NCBI GenBank assembly: GCA_002104985.1 | Contig: MCGO01000149.1 | Span: forward strand, 29,275-93,274 | DNA: 64,000 nucleotides | Direction: 5' to 3' | DNA from: Rhizoclosmatium globosum | Lineage: Eukaryota > Chytridiomycota > Chytridiomycetes > Chytridiales > Chytriomycetaceae | Shown here: piece by piece, positions 45,376 to 57,200 of the stretch | How the letters are laid out: each line of letters starts with the position of its first letter | Numbering within the stretch: position 1 is the first letter of the stretch | Made by a program: the position numbers and the translations under genes | The notes under the pieces: generated by a model | The model's input: only the letters and a program-made list of their open reading frames with translations | What the model was told of the DNA's origin: nothing | Databases searched by the model: none

Positions 45376-46786
45376 ATGGCAGATTCTCGGGAGGCGCGTG
45401 GCTACCTCGCCGAAGCGGAAAAGAAGCTCTCACAGCCGGCGGGCTGGTTCGGTCTTGGTGGACCCAAACTTGAAGACGCCGCCGAATTGTTTCAACGGGC
45501 CGGAAACACCTTCAAACTCAATAAGCAATGTGCGTTTTGCCTTGTTCAACTGGCCCTCTCTCTCCCTATTGAACAAGCCAGTCGTGGCTTCTTTGGTACT
45601 TGCGTGTGTTGGCTGGTGCTGAATTCAGGAGGGATTGGATGGTGGTGCGAGGGGTGGTGTTGGTTGGAGTGTCAGACGTGGAAGACACCGAATGAAGCAC
45701 GGAACACATCAGCTGAAGGCTCCTTCAGACGCGCAGCCTGGATTATATCTTTCTTTGCTCCTATTCTCCTCTATGTCCTGCCGTCCCACGAGCCGATCGT
45801 CCAATTTATTCACCAAAAACCTCCTCCACTGAATAGGGAAAGAGTCCGGCGATGCTTACATGTCCCAATCCAACACTCTCCTTCGTATGGGGGAAAAGAT
45901 GAAGCCGCAACCGCTTTCATGAACGCTGCAAAGTCTTACAAAAAGTCGAATCCATTGGGTAAATAGTGCTTCATTCCAAGTATTCTCACAACCTTAATTT
46001 CTCTGTGTTTCTTTATCACAGAATCCATCAATGCTCTCCAACAAGCCGTACAGATTTTGATTGAAAAGGGCCGCTTCTCAGCGGCTGCGTCAAACCAGAA
46101 ACAGATTGCAGAGACGTATGAAACTGATGTTGGAGACATTAGAGGCGCAAGGGAGGCGTATGAAAAAGCTGGAGAATGGTACCAGGGCGAAGAGTCGCAT
46201 GCGTATGTTTTCTCCCAAGTTTGTTTAGTCCAGACAGATTCTCACACACAACTACTCTCTTTTCAGACAAGCAGATGCATGTCTCTTAAAAGCAGCTACG
46301 TTTGCAGCCCAACTTGAGGACTTTGAAGCTGCCGTGAATGGATTTGAAGATGTGGCAAGTCGATGCGTTGACAACAAGTTGACGAAATGGAGTATGAAGG
46401 AATACTTTTTCAAGAGTGGGCTTTGTTTGCTGAATATTGGGGTGAGTTTTTGGTATGACTGGTCTGCTCATTGACATTATGTGCTCTAGGACTTGGTGCG
46501 AGTTCGTTCGAGCTTGGATCGATACTGTGGAATGGATCTCACTTTTGCTGAAACAAGAGAGTACAAGTTCCTTCAGGTAAAGTTTCGATATTCTTTGGTG
46601 TTGGGCACTTTAACTGAAACAATAATATTTAAACAGGCGTGTACTGTTGCGGTCGATGACGGAGACGTTGAGGCATTCACGAATGCAGTGTTTGAGTTTG
46701 ATCGGTTGACCAAGTTGGACGACTGGAAGACCAAGTTGTTGCTGCGCATCAAGAAGGGAATCACAGAAGAAGAGGATTTGACTTAA
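45376..46786 (+). CDS. SEC17: Alpha-SNAP (Sec17), one base missing in exon 2
   Basis: Adaptor that recruits NSF/Sec18 to SNARE complexes for disassembly after membrane fusion. Six exons (45376-45529, 45837-45958, 46022-46202, 46267-46441, 46490-46576, 46637-46786). TPR-like helices match the family: [73 protein letters not shown] and the C-terminal [17 protein letters not shown]. Exon 2 reads [19 protein letters not shown] in one frame and [10 protein letters not shown] in another; one extra base in the run of five G at 45889-45893 would give [13 protein letters not shown] and a 289-residue protein of normal length. Intron 1 is unusually long (307 nt) and has no stop in the exon 1 frame. Identification is firm; the break is probably a consensus error. 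Confidence 0.9.
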
Positions 46787-46944
46787 ATCGGACGGAAGAA
46801 GCAACTGTGACTTAAGAACAAGATAGTGTGTGTTTTGAAGCAAGAATAGTTCGTTTTACTAGTTCATTTATATGGATAGAAAAGGGGCAACAAAATCTCA
46901 TTCGAACGAACAACTGTCCGCGGCACCGATCGCCAGCACTTTGA

Positions 46945-46968
46945 CCAACCAACCAACCAACCAACCAA
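46945..46968 (+). repeat. Tandem CCAA tetramer
   Basis: Six copies of CCAA upstream of the Yak1 start, within the likely 5' leader or promoter. Copy-number change would not affect any protein. Short simple repeat; called from sequence only. Confidence 0.85.
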
Positions 46969-47001
46969 CGACACACGCGCACGCACGCACATTGTCTCTA
47001 A

Positions 47002-50000
47002 ATGATGGGCAGCCCGTTGTTGATGTCCGCTTCCGTCTCTGCTCCGGACCGACCGGTGTCGTCCCAGCACAGCGAGCCAACGAACCCCGCTTCAACTCCA
47101 CCTTCAAATTTAACCCTCAATCCACTCGCTCCGTTGTCCTTTCACCAATGCGGAAACATGAATCCAGAATCACCTTTCACCTGCCCGAAATGCTCAGATA
47201 CGCCTCCTACTCCTGAGGATCCCTCCACACTCCCTCCCTCCTCTCCCTCTGATTCCCCTTCAAAGAAGGTAATCCCCTAACATCTATGTGTATTAATTCC
47301 CGTTATCTATTACGCCCCACTCACTCACCCAAAACCAGCTCACAACACAACTCCCGCAAACATACGCCGCCTGTAACCCATCCTTCAATTATGCCCCCGC
47401 AGCAAACCCGAAACGAGTCCTCACAAAGCCTAGTAAACCTGCCTTGAACGAGGGCTGGGATAACGCTGAGAACGACTACATTCTATATGTGAATGATGTG
47501 CTAGGGAATCGGGATGATCAGCAGTTGAGTACTTTGCGTTTAAAACGATACAATTTGGTTGATGAAGGGACTGGGACTGGAGATCTCTGGGTATGGGATG
47601 TCCCAGCTCTAGGATGGGTGTGTTTTTGTTGTGGGTGGCGTGGGATGGATTTCGGCTTGGACAAGGGAGGAGGTTTGCAAGATCATGAGACAAGTCTCCC
47701 TCGAATGAATGATACAAGTGCGGATTTTGGAATTGTGAGAGATCTTGGTCGAAGATTTCAGTCAAAGAGAGCGGGAGGAGGAATGGGAACTGTGGATGCT
47801 TGATCACTCAAACGTACACCCCATGACCCCAACTACTGTGTTGCTCACACCTGTTTCATGTACATAGGTATCATATTTTGGATTTGTTGGGACAAGGAAC
47901 GTTTGGGCAGGTTGTTAAATGTATGAACATCAAAACTCGGGAACTTGTTGCTGTGAAAGTCATCAAGAACAAACCTGCGTACTATAACCAAAGTCTGGTA
48001 GAAGTTGCTATCCTGGATATTGTATGGATCTCTCTTGCCTGCTATTCTTGAAAGTCTCTAACAACGGCCTTCGTCCATTAGCTCAACAACAAATGGGATC
48101 AGTCAGATAAATATCATATCGTGGGGATGAAAGATACCTTTTTATTCAGGAACCATTTGTGCATCGTGTTTGAGATGCTCAGTGCGAATTTGTATGAACT
48201 CATCAAGCAGAACCAGTTTCGAGGGTTGAGCACGAACTTGGTTCGGGTGTTTGTGAAACAGATTCTGGAATGTTTGGTGTTGTTGAGTAAGGCCAAGATT
48301 ATTCACAGTGATTTGAAGCCGGAGGTTCGTGTGTATTTTTGTTTTCGGTATGGAATCCTGGTTCTAACATCCACTTTCTTCCGTTCGATTAGAATATTCT
48401 TTTAAAAACGTATGCATCGATCAGCATATTGGTAGTTTCTAACGTTCATTTACCCCCGACAGACTGACTGAACCTGAAATCAAAGTAATCGACTTTGGCT
48501 CCGCATGTCATGAAAATCAGACAATCTACACGTACATTCAATCGCGATTCTATCGATCACCTGAAGTTCTCGTGGGCTTGCCTTATACATCATCTATTGA
48601 TATTTGGTCGCTTGGATGTATTGCAGCCGAATTATTTTTGGGACTGCCATTGTTCCCAGGAACAAGCGAATATAACCAGATTTGTCGAATTGTTGGCGTT
48701 CTTGGAATGCCGCAGCAGTGGATGTGTGATAAAGGAAAGAATGCAAAGAACTTCTTTGTCAAGCGGGAGGGATCTGTGGGATACCAGTTAAAAACCATAG
48801 AAGAATACGTCCGAGTAATTATTTTTTATTTTGTTTTAATGTCCGACTCAGTTCTCATTGGTTTTCTCAGGATACTGGATTGACTGAACAACCGTCAAAA
48901 CGGTATTTTGCAGGGAATACGTTAGAAGAAATTATCAATTCGTATCCTATACCTAAAAAGGAGATGAACTCTGCTGATTTGGAAAAAGGTATGTTGACAC
49001 AAGTAGTCGTTGATTTCTGACGCCTTTTCTCATCAGAATTAAACAATCGCCGATGTTTGTTGGATTTCTTGGGTGGCTTATTAAAATTAAATCCTTTGGA
49101 ACGATGGTCTCCACAGCAAGCCAAAATGCACCCATTTGTTACAGGAGAGCCATTTACAGCACCATTTGCGACAAGTCCTGCATTCAGGTTACAACCAAGC
49201 GTATTTCAGTCGCCGTCTCCCACAGCCCCAGTGGCGGGCGATGTTGTAAACAATGTACCAGCCGTATTGGATGTTGATTCTCCGGCATCTACCTCGAGTA
49301 ACACTCCTTCAGTTGTTCCTACTGTATCTGCTGCTCCTCAACGGCGACCTCGTGCAAATACCATGATTCAGGCTGTACCTCCACAACTTCAAAAGATTGT
49401 TTCTATGCAGCAGCACAGTGGACCAAACAAAATGTCTCTGAGAAATGCAGCGGCTTCGACAACTGGAAACATACCTGGAAACGCGAAGCCTTTATCAACA
49501 GCGACGTCATCCATGAACAATGACGACTGTCTATATAGCCCGGATCAGAAACCACTTCGGGATCACGAGGCTGATGTACCACCAGAGCTGGAGCTGCCGG
49601 GAGGTGTTCGTGACTCTCAACAACAGAATGCGAAAAATCACCCTCTTCGAAAAGCTGTGTCCGAATCTGTGCATGTTCCTCAGCAGCACTCATCTTCTCA
49701 ACTTGGTGGTTCTCCGCTTGCGAACAATTCTATGCCTATTGCTGCAGAAAGTTTAAGCAGCCTGCAAACGCCTACACATGGTCCTCAAATGATATACTAT
49801 GAAGGTTCACATATTCCATACACCGTACTGGAAAATTTGAATCCTGGAGGCCCGTCTGACCCTGCCCAGCAGAATTATCAGCAGCATCCCCGAACCGGCG
49901 AAAAAGGAGAGAGAAAAAGCGCTTTGGCAAGTCGGGCACCTAGCTTGCCTGGCCTTGCTGAATGGGATCCGTTTGGAAACATTGTCGAGAACTCGAATGG

Positions 50001-51144
50001 ACCTCGAATGATGCCTAACGCTGAACAAAATGGAATTGCTGCGGCTCCGTATGATATGGGACAGCGACGAATGTCGTTGAATTCAGAAGCGCAATACGGA
50101 AACGCATCACCTCGGTTTCGTATACAACAGGGGTATTCATTTCCAAGCCAAAACCAGAATGTATATTCGTCTTCTCCACGAAATGCATTTCCATCTTCTC
50201 CAAGAAACTCATATCATACGAGTCAGCAGTCTCCATACTCCCAACAGCCTGTTCCACCTCCTGGCTATTCAGCGTCATCTTACCACTATCCTGCTCAAAG
50301 TGGTTTGGGTGTATATGAAGAAGTTCCGGCGAGCCAAACAGCGCCAAACGTTAGTTTCCGCAATCGGTCTGTTTCACTTAGTATGCATGGTCAATTCCCG
50401 TTAAATCAACTCTGGAATCAACCAATGGCTCCCCCGCCCCAACAACAGCAGCATTTGTCGCATCAACAACACCATCAACAACACCATCAGCAACAACAAC
50501 AGCACCAACATCAACACCAACATCAGCAGCAGCAACAGCAACAGCAACAGTCACGTAATGGAAACGGCAAGAAACGGCCCCCAAGTATTTCAACCGCCTT
50601 AGGAACCAGCCCACAGCACTTCCAGCAGCCCTTTTCAGCTGCACCTGGCCACTATGCATCACTGTCTGCGAACTCGAATGGGTACTATCCTTCCGCTCTT
50701 TCTGCCAATCATATGAATGCATCCAATCCTGATATGAGTGGGATTCCGCCACAACGAATCAACCATCCAGCAAATTTGGGAATGCGACGACAAAGTGTGC
50801 AGTATGGAAGCACGCCTCCCACTTATTCGTCGAGCTATCATAATTCAGGAGTGCGAGGAAGTAGCAGTCTTGTTACAGGACCACCTAGTGCGGGTCTTGT
50901 GGGAGGTCCGATTCGCGAAGGGAATAGTATGGAATTCCCAAAGACAAACATCCCTCAATCCTCGTCAATGTCAACTTCAGGGCTATCTGGAGGAAGAGCC
51001 CAGCGGTTTTCGAATTTGCCACCAGCAGGCTCGTTGATTGCGGGTGATGATGGTGGGGAGGTGGATGATGGGGGTGGAGGTGATGAGCAGAGTCAGTCCG
51101 CAGATGCCAGAGGAAATGGCAATGAGAAGAAACAGGACAAATAA
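47002..51144 (+). CDS. YAK1: Yak1-family DYRK protein kinase
   Basis: Dual-specificity kinase that restrains growth under nutrient stress downstream of PKA/TOR in fungi. Eight exons (47002-47268, 47339-47523, 47868-48021, 48082-48324, 48393-48409, 48463-48814, 48871-48988, 49037-51144) join in frame to 1147 residues. The DYRK-homology box (NDYILYVNDVLGN) precedes the kinase domain: LGQGTFGQVVKC, VAVKVIKNKPAYYNQS, HSDLKPEN, VIDFGSACHE, and the activation loop IYTYIQSRFYRSPEV with the autophosphorylated second Tyr of YTY. The catalytic set is complete. The C-terminal 670 residues are Ser/Pro/Gln-rich with a poly-Gln/His tract. Exon 5 is a 17-nt microexon coding ENILLKT across its joins; intron 2 is 344 nt, long for this genome. 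The first exon's ATG pair at 47002/47005 is inferred from frame and composition. Confidence 0.93.
50441..50550 (+). repeat. CAG/CAA/CAC/CAT repeat coding poly-Gln/His
   Basis: An imperfect trinucleotide array in the Yak1 C-terminal region encodes alternating Gln and His runs. Mixed codons suggest an old tract; length variation between strains is likely. Confidence 0.85.
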
Positions 51145-51267
51145 ATGGATTATATTGTTTCATTGATTAGTGAATGTAGTGAATGAGATTGGCTCTGAAA
51201 TCAAATTGGGGGTCAGTGTCTCCCTTCTCGAATTGCACATTGTTCCCCATTTTTTCATCACGATAGA

Positions 51268-54200
51268 ATGACCACCGCGACTGGCAGTCCTGAGTCCTTT
51301 GGACCAGGTGAGTCGTTAACTCCGAAGCACTGACAGAGCGCTGATTACCAGCACTTAGACTGGGTCGAGGATATGACGGGATTGCCCAACTTGAGCGAAA
51401 CGTCAATCCTGCAAAACTTAAAGAAGCGATTTGCAGCAGGATACATCTATGTAAGCCTTTCGAATATAGCGTGTAGCCCTAATCGATTCTGCTGCTTCGC
51501 GCTCGTAGACTTACACGGGTTCAATTTTGGTTGCTGTCAACCCTTACAAGACCCTCGACATATTCGGCCATGCCTCAATTGCAAAGTACCAGAGCAAAGA
51601 CAGACGCCAGAATCCCCCGCATATTTATGCGCTTTCAGATGCTACCATCACCAACATTCGCAATGAAAGAAAGAACCAATCTGTCATCATTTCAGGAGAA
51701 TCCGGGTCTGGAAAGAGTGAAAGTACAAAGTATATCTTGAATTACTTGACTGCTGTGACTTCGAGCGCTACCAATGCGTCCTGGATCCATCAACAGATTT
51801 TGGAGGCTAACACTGTTCTTGAAAGTTTTGGTGAGTTCAAATGCCATATTTGAATATGGATGAATCGGCGGGTGTGAATACATCGTGATTGCTGCGATTA
51901 GATGGGAGGATGTGTCTTTTTGGGGCGTGCCAAATTGGTTTTTGACTGTGTCCTCACCCAAACAGGAAACGCGAAGACGTCTCGTAACAACAACTCCTCC
52001 CGATTCGGAAAGTTCATCAACGTTCAGCTTGATAGGAAGCTGCAAATTGTGGGCGCCAATATCACTAGTTACCTTCTTGAAAAGTCTCGCGTGGCTCGTC
52101 AGGCAAAGCTGGAACGAAACTACCACGTCTTTTATGAACTTGTTGCTGGTGCCAATGAGGACGAAATTCGAGACTATTTGATCAAACCCGTTTCGAGCTA
52201 TTACTATTTGGCTCAGAGCGAGTGTACCGAAATTCCTGGCATCAACGAGCGTAGCAAATTCGAAGGCCTCAAATTCTCGTTGACTGTGTTGAATGTTTCG
52301 TTCGAACAGACGGATTGTATTTGGAGGGTCTTGTCTGCGATTCTCTGGCTAGGAAATGTTAAATTCAAGTCTGATAATGGAAATGAATCTGTTACTATTG
52401 ATGGCACAGAAGCTATTGCCAATATATCGTCGCTCCTTGGAGTGAATGCGGACAGCTTGAGCAAAGTACTATGTTTCAAAAAGTTGGTTGTTCGATCTGA
52501 GACTACAATGGTTCCCCTGAAGCCGAGCCAGGTTTACAATAATTCAAAAAACGTGGCAGCTACTGAAGCTTTTATTTAGGCCACTGATAACCGCGACAGT
52601 ATTGCCAAAAATCTCTACTCCAGCCTCTTCAGAGTCCTACTTGAAATGATCAACTCAACGCTTCAAGCGAGTCCCGACAAAGACATTCAAAATAGTATTG
52701 GTGTGCTGGATATTTTTGGATTCGAAGAGTTTCAGGTTGGAATAGTGTTTAATGTTGTGTTGACTACTTACAGTCTATCAGGTCAATAGTTTTGAACAAT
52801 TTTGTATCAACTATACGAATGAAAAGCTTCAAAACTTCTTCAACCAGTTTATTTTCAAGCTCGAGCAGGAAGAGGTAATCCAAACTTGGCTGTCCTTCTG
52901 CTTACATTATCGTAGTACGAACGCGAAGGTATCAACTGGGAGAAAATTTCGTACGAAGATAATCAAGCGTGTATTGACTTGATTGAGGTGAGACATAATT
53001 CTGAAATTCGTACCTGACTTTCTTCATCAGGCAAAACCTGTTGGTATTCTGGCTCAACTTGATGAGGAGGGGAAGCTTCCTCGAGGAACTGAAGAATCGT
53101 TCTTGATCAAGCTTGAAAAGACTCACGAAAAACACAAGAATTTTACAAAGCCAAAAACCAAAACTGGTGTATTTGGTATCAAGCATTATGCCGGCGAAGT
53201 TTTGTATCACGTAGAAGGATTTTTGGAAAAGAATAAGGATGCATTGCAAGACGAATTGTTTGACTTACTCAGCAGTTCTCAGGTTAGACGTTTTTTAATG
53301 CAATTTCTTTATCTCAACTTTGTATACACAGCTTACATTTGTCGCATCTCTGATTACACCAAAAGATACTGTTGATAATTCAGCTCTTTCTGCTCCTGGA
53401 ACTCCGAGATTGGGAGCATCCCCACAAGGATCCATGATTAACGTCCATCAATCTTCTGTCTCTCCTTCGCCTTCTTTGAACCCCATGCCTGCGAGAATGA
53501 CGGCCAAAGCAGTAAAACCAACTGCTGGTGGCGCGTTCAAAAACTCGCTTAATTCATTGGTGACAACTTTGGGACTGACAACAACCCATTATGTGAGATG
53601 CATAAAACCAAATTCATTGATGGAAGCCTTTGCCTTTGAAGATTCCAAAGTTCTTGGTAAGCCAGGCAGTCGTTGTTCATGTCAATTAACACATTTTTTG
53701 TTTCAGGCCAACTCAAGTATTCTGGAATGTTGGAGACAATCAAAATCAGAAAAGCCGGCTTTCCACTTAGAATTCCATACGAGCAGTTTAACATCGAGAA
53801 TCGATTCATTCTGCCTCCCGAAGCCAAGACGTCTGCGGATGCAAAGTACAAGGCGACAGTCATCGCAGAGGCGTGTCAACTTCCGGATGGTACTTGGCAA
53901 ACAGGTCACTCGAAGATTTTCTTAAAAGCAGAAATGGTACGGCAGTGCCTTTCCATCATTAGACAGTAACATTCACGGATACAGCTTCCTGAAATCCAAA
54001 AGCGCGTTGCCGAATATCAAACAGCAAGCGTCATCACGATTCAGCGCTACGTGCGTGGATATCAAGCTCGTACCAAATTCTTACACATGCGCGAAAATGC
54101 TATCATAATTCAAAAGCGTAAGTCTTTTGGTAAGATTATATTCCCTAATACGCCTGTTTGAAGATGTGAAGGGTTACTTGTATGTAATTCGCTACAAACG

Positions 54201-57200
54201 AAAGCGGGCGGCCATCATAAAAATCCAATCAGGTTTGTGCACTTGCTTCTAGGATCAAATTTAATTTTTGTCCCAGTTGCTCGCGGTTGGTTTGCCAGAG
54301 ACTTATGTCACAAACTCCGGGAAGCTAAAGAGAAGGAACTCCGCGAGGAGATGGAGAGAAAAGAAAGAGAACTTCAAGAGCTCAGAGCATTGGAAGCCGC
54401 AGAAATGGAGCGGCAGGCGACAGAGCGAATGGTGGCAGAGCTAAGAGCAGCTCAACTGAAATTGCAAGAGGCTGCTCAGCAAGATGCCGACGCAAACAAG
54501 TCGAGCGAGCAAACTCTGAAGGAAGCCGCTGCAATTAGCGCCATCGACAGTCTCATTGGGAAAGTTCAAGCCGTTGAATCTCGAGAAGCACTTGCTACAG
54601 ACACTATTGAGACCTCAGATGCACCCAAAGCTACGACCGCTGACAACAAACTAGAAGAAATTTTCAGCTTAATCAAGGACTTCAACAGCCATGATGAGCT
54701 TTCGTCTTTGGCTCAAAATCTTACCTCTGAAATCAATCAGCTGAATGAAAAGAAGAAAGTGCTGCTGTCCAACGAAAATGTCGCTGAAATATCAGTGTTG
54801 TCGCCTTCAAAAGAAAATATCGCGGATGACCCAATCCGACGAAGTTTGCACACCAACCCATTGATTGTTCATCAAGCAGGCTCTGTTAGTTATTCAATCT
54901 TGTTAAAAATCGTTTATTTAAAGTTCAATAGGTATTGGCCGAATTGTCAGAGGGAAAGATGGATCCTTTCGCGGATGCACTTTCATTGCAATCCTTTGGA
55001 GAACTTCATTTTGCGGTTTGTTTTAATTCTGAGTCAATTTGCGTCATTTCTAATTGAGTAACAACTTCAGACCAATGACGGCAAACCCCGAAAGAAAAGT
55101 ATTCTTCCAGGCTTGGGATCCAAAAAGACTACTATTGGAGCACAGGACATCAACGCTGCCCTCAAATACAGCAAAGTAATCAAAATATTATTTTTTTTCA
55201 AGCAGTTCTAACTCATCCTAGACCAGCCTCAGCGCGCCAATTACTCGCATACCAGAAGGAGATCCAGCTTATTCTTTGGCGCTTGAGTGTTCAAAATGTA
55301 AGTGTCACATTTAGCCGTGTTATTTATATCTCACAAAAATTTGACAGTGCTTTCAAGGGCATTGGATCCCTCAAACAAGAAATCAGAAGATATCTGTTTG
55401 GCCATGCACCAAATCGCGAATTTAGGACTTGTTCATGTGGCTCTTCGAGATGAAATATTCATTCAAATCATCAAACAAGTCACCTTGCCTACAGAAGGGG
55501 AACCAAAAGGTTGGAATGACATAACCTTAAATGGCTGGCAACTCCTCACCCTATGTATTGGAACGTTCCCCCCGAGTAAAGTAAGCATCCCTCCTGCCGA
55601 ATTTCTTGTATTGATTCAAGTATCAGACCTTTTCAAAGTTTTTACTCGCATTTATCCTGCGCGGTTGCAAGACCAACACAAGTACACATTTTAGTTTGCG
55701 AATTAAATCGGCTAAATGTTTTGTTCAGGCACTAAGCGTATGTTGTCATTGACAGCCGAGTTATTTTCCAAAAGTGTTCTTATTTACGGCCCCCGCAAAT
55801 TCGCTCCGTCTCCATCTGACATTCAGTCTTTCAGGGTAAGGCCATCGTTAATATAAATTGTGCATTGAAGCGTTTTTCCCAGGATGGTGTGGTGAACAAA
55901 CTGTGTAAAATTTATGTAATGGATGGGCATTCGTTTGACATTCTTATTTCTCCTGTCACAACCGCTGATGAAGTTGTGAAAGAAATCAGCAAAAAGTTCA
56001 AACTGAAGGATACCAGCAGTTGGTCATTATATGTGGTTTCTCAAAATTCAGGTTAGCGTCCAATAACAGAAGGCGTCGCTAATATCATCGAATTTCAAGA
56101 CAAAGCCATTCGATCTGTGGAATATTTGGCGGACTGTATGTTGGGTTTACAAAAAGAATCCAAACGAGGCACATTCCTGAGCCGGGTTGTTACAAAACAT
56201 GCACCAAATGGTGGTATAGGTAGGTATCACATTCTCACTTTGTATGTTGACACAATGTTTAGACGTTGATGACGACTTCAAGCTCACTCTGAAGAAACGC
56301 ATATTCAAGGATCCAAAGGAAGATTTCCGATCAAAAGACGAAACTGAGATCCATCTTCTATGTTGCCAAGCAGACAATGAAGTCAACACTGACTTCTATC
56401 CAATTGGTCTACGTGAAGGTGTAAAATTGGCTGCTTTGAAAGCACATATAATGCTGGGAGACTATGATCCTCATTCCCCTGAGTTGCCACAGTTGAGTAC
56501 CAGTGCTTGGCTTTTCAATGTCTTACCATTTTGAAAAAGCTCGTCAAATATTTTGCAATGGATTACTCCCCGCGTTATGTCCAAGGCTTCAAAAGAAAAT
56601 GCTGCCAGAATGGTGATTGAAGAGTATATCAAACTTAAAGGACTCTCTCCTATCGAAGCAAAGCTGATTTATTTGGAGACAGTGAGAGCTTTCCGATTCT
56701 ATGGCGCCGCTATCTTTGAAATCGAAGCACCTGGAGACTTGTCGTTCAATGAACCCATTGATGTAGCTGTTTCGGCTATTGGTGTTCAACTCGTGCAGTC
56801 TGTTAGCAGAGAGATTGCGATGGTATTCACCGCTGATGAAATCAAAGATGTCCAGTTGGATGGAAGGACAGTATCAATCATCATTGGAAAGCCATCGGAA
56901 GCTTCTACAGAAGTTTATGAATTCGCCAGCGAGAGAGCTGAAGAAATGGCTTCCTTAATTCGTGACTATTGCGGTATTCGTGCTCTGGTGGTAAGACATC
57001 CCTTTTTTTCCCGAGGCATTGCTGATATAACCTGAAGGTGCGAGAGCGTATCTACAGTGACAACGATATTGCGAACTTGAACAGAGATGTTGAAGGTCTC
57101 CAATCAAGACTCCTTGAGCACGAATGTGTTCGAGTTCCTGGGCCTGATACTCTTGCTGCCGAAATGGGCCAAGCTGGGGTGGGAGGTGCCAAAACGATTC

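Noticed and set aside
46945..46968. CRISPR-like or regulatory array
   Set aside because: A simple CCAA tetramer run without spacers; CRISPR arrays are not expected in nuclear fungal DNA and none is present in the window.
47524..47867. Possible C/D-box snoRNA in the long Yak1 intron
   Set aside because: A C-box-like TTGATGA is present near the 5' side, but no convincing D box (CTGA) near the 3' side and no terminal stem.
53657..53706. Minus-strand frames across the myosin gene (for example 57052-57561)
   Set aside because: Antisense shadows of conserved motor and FERM coding sequence; none has independent features.
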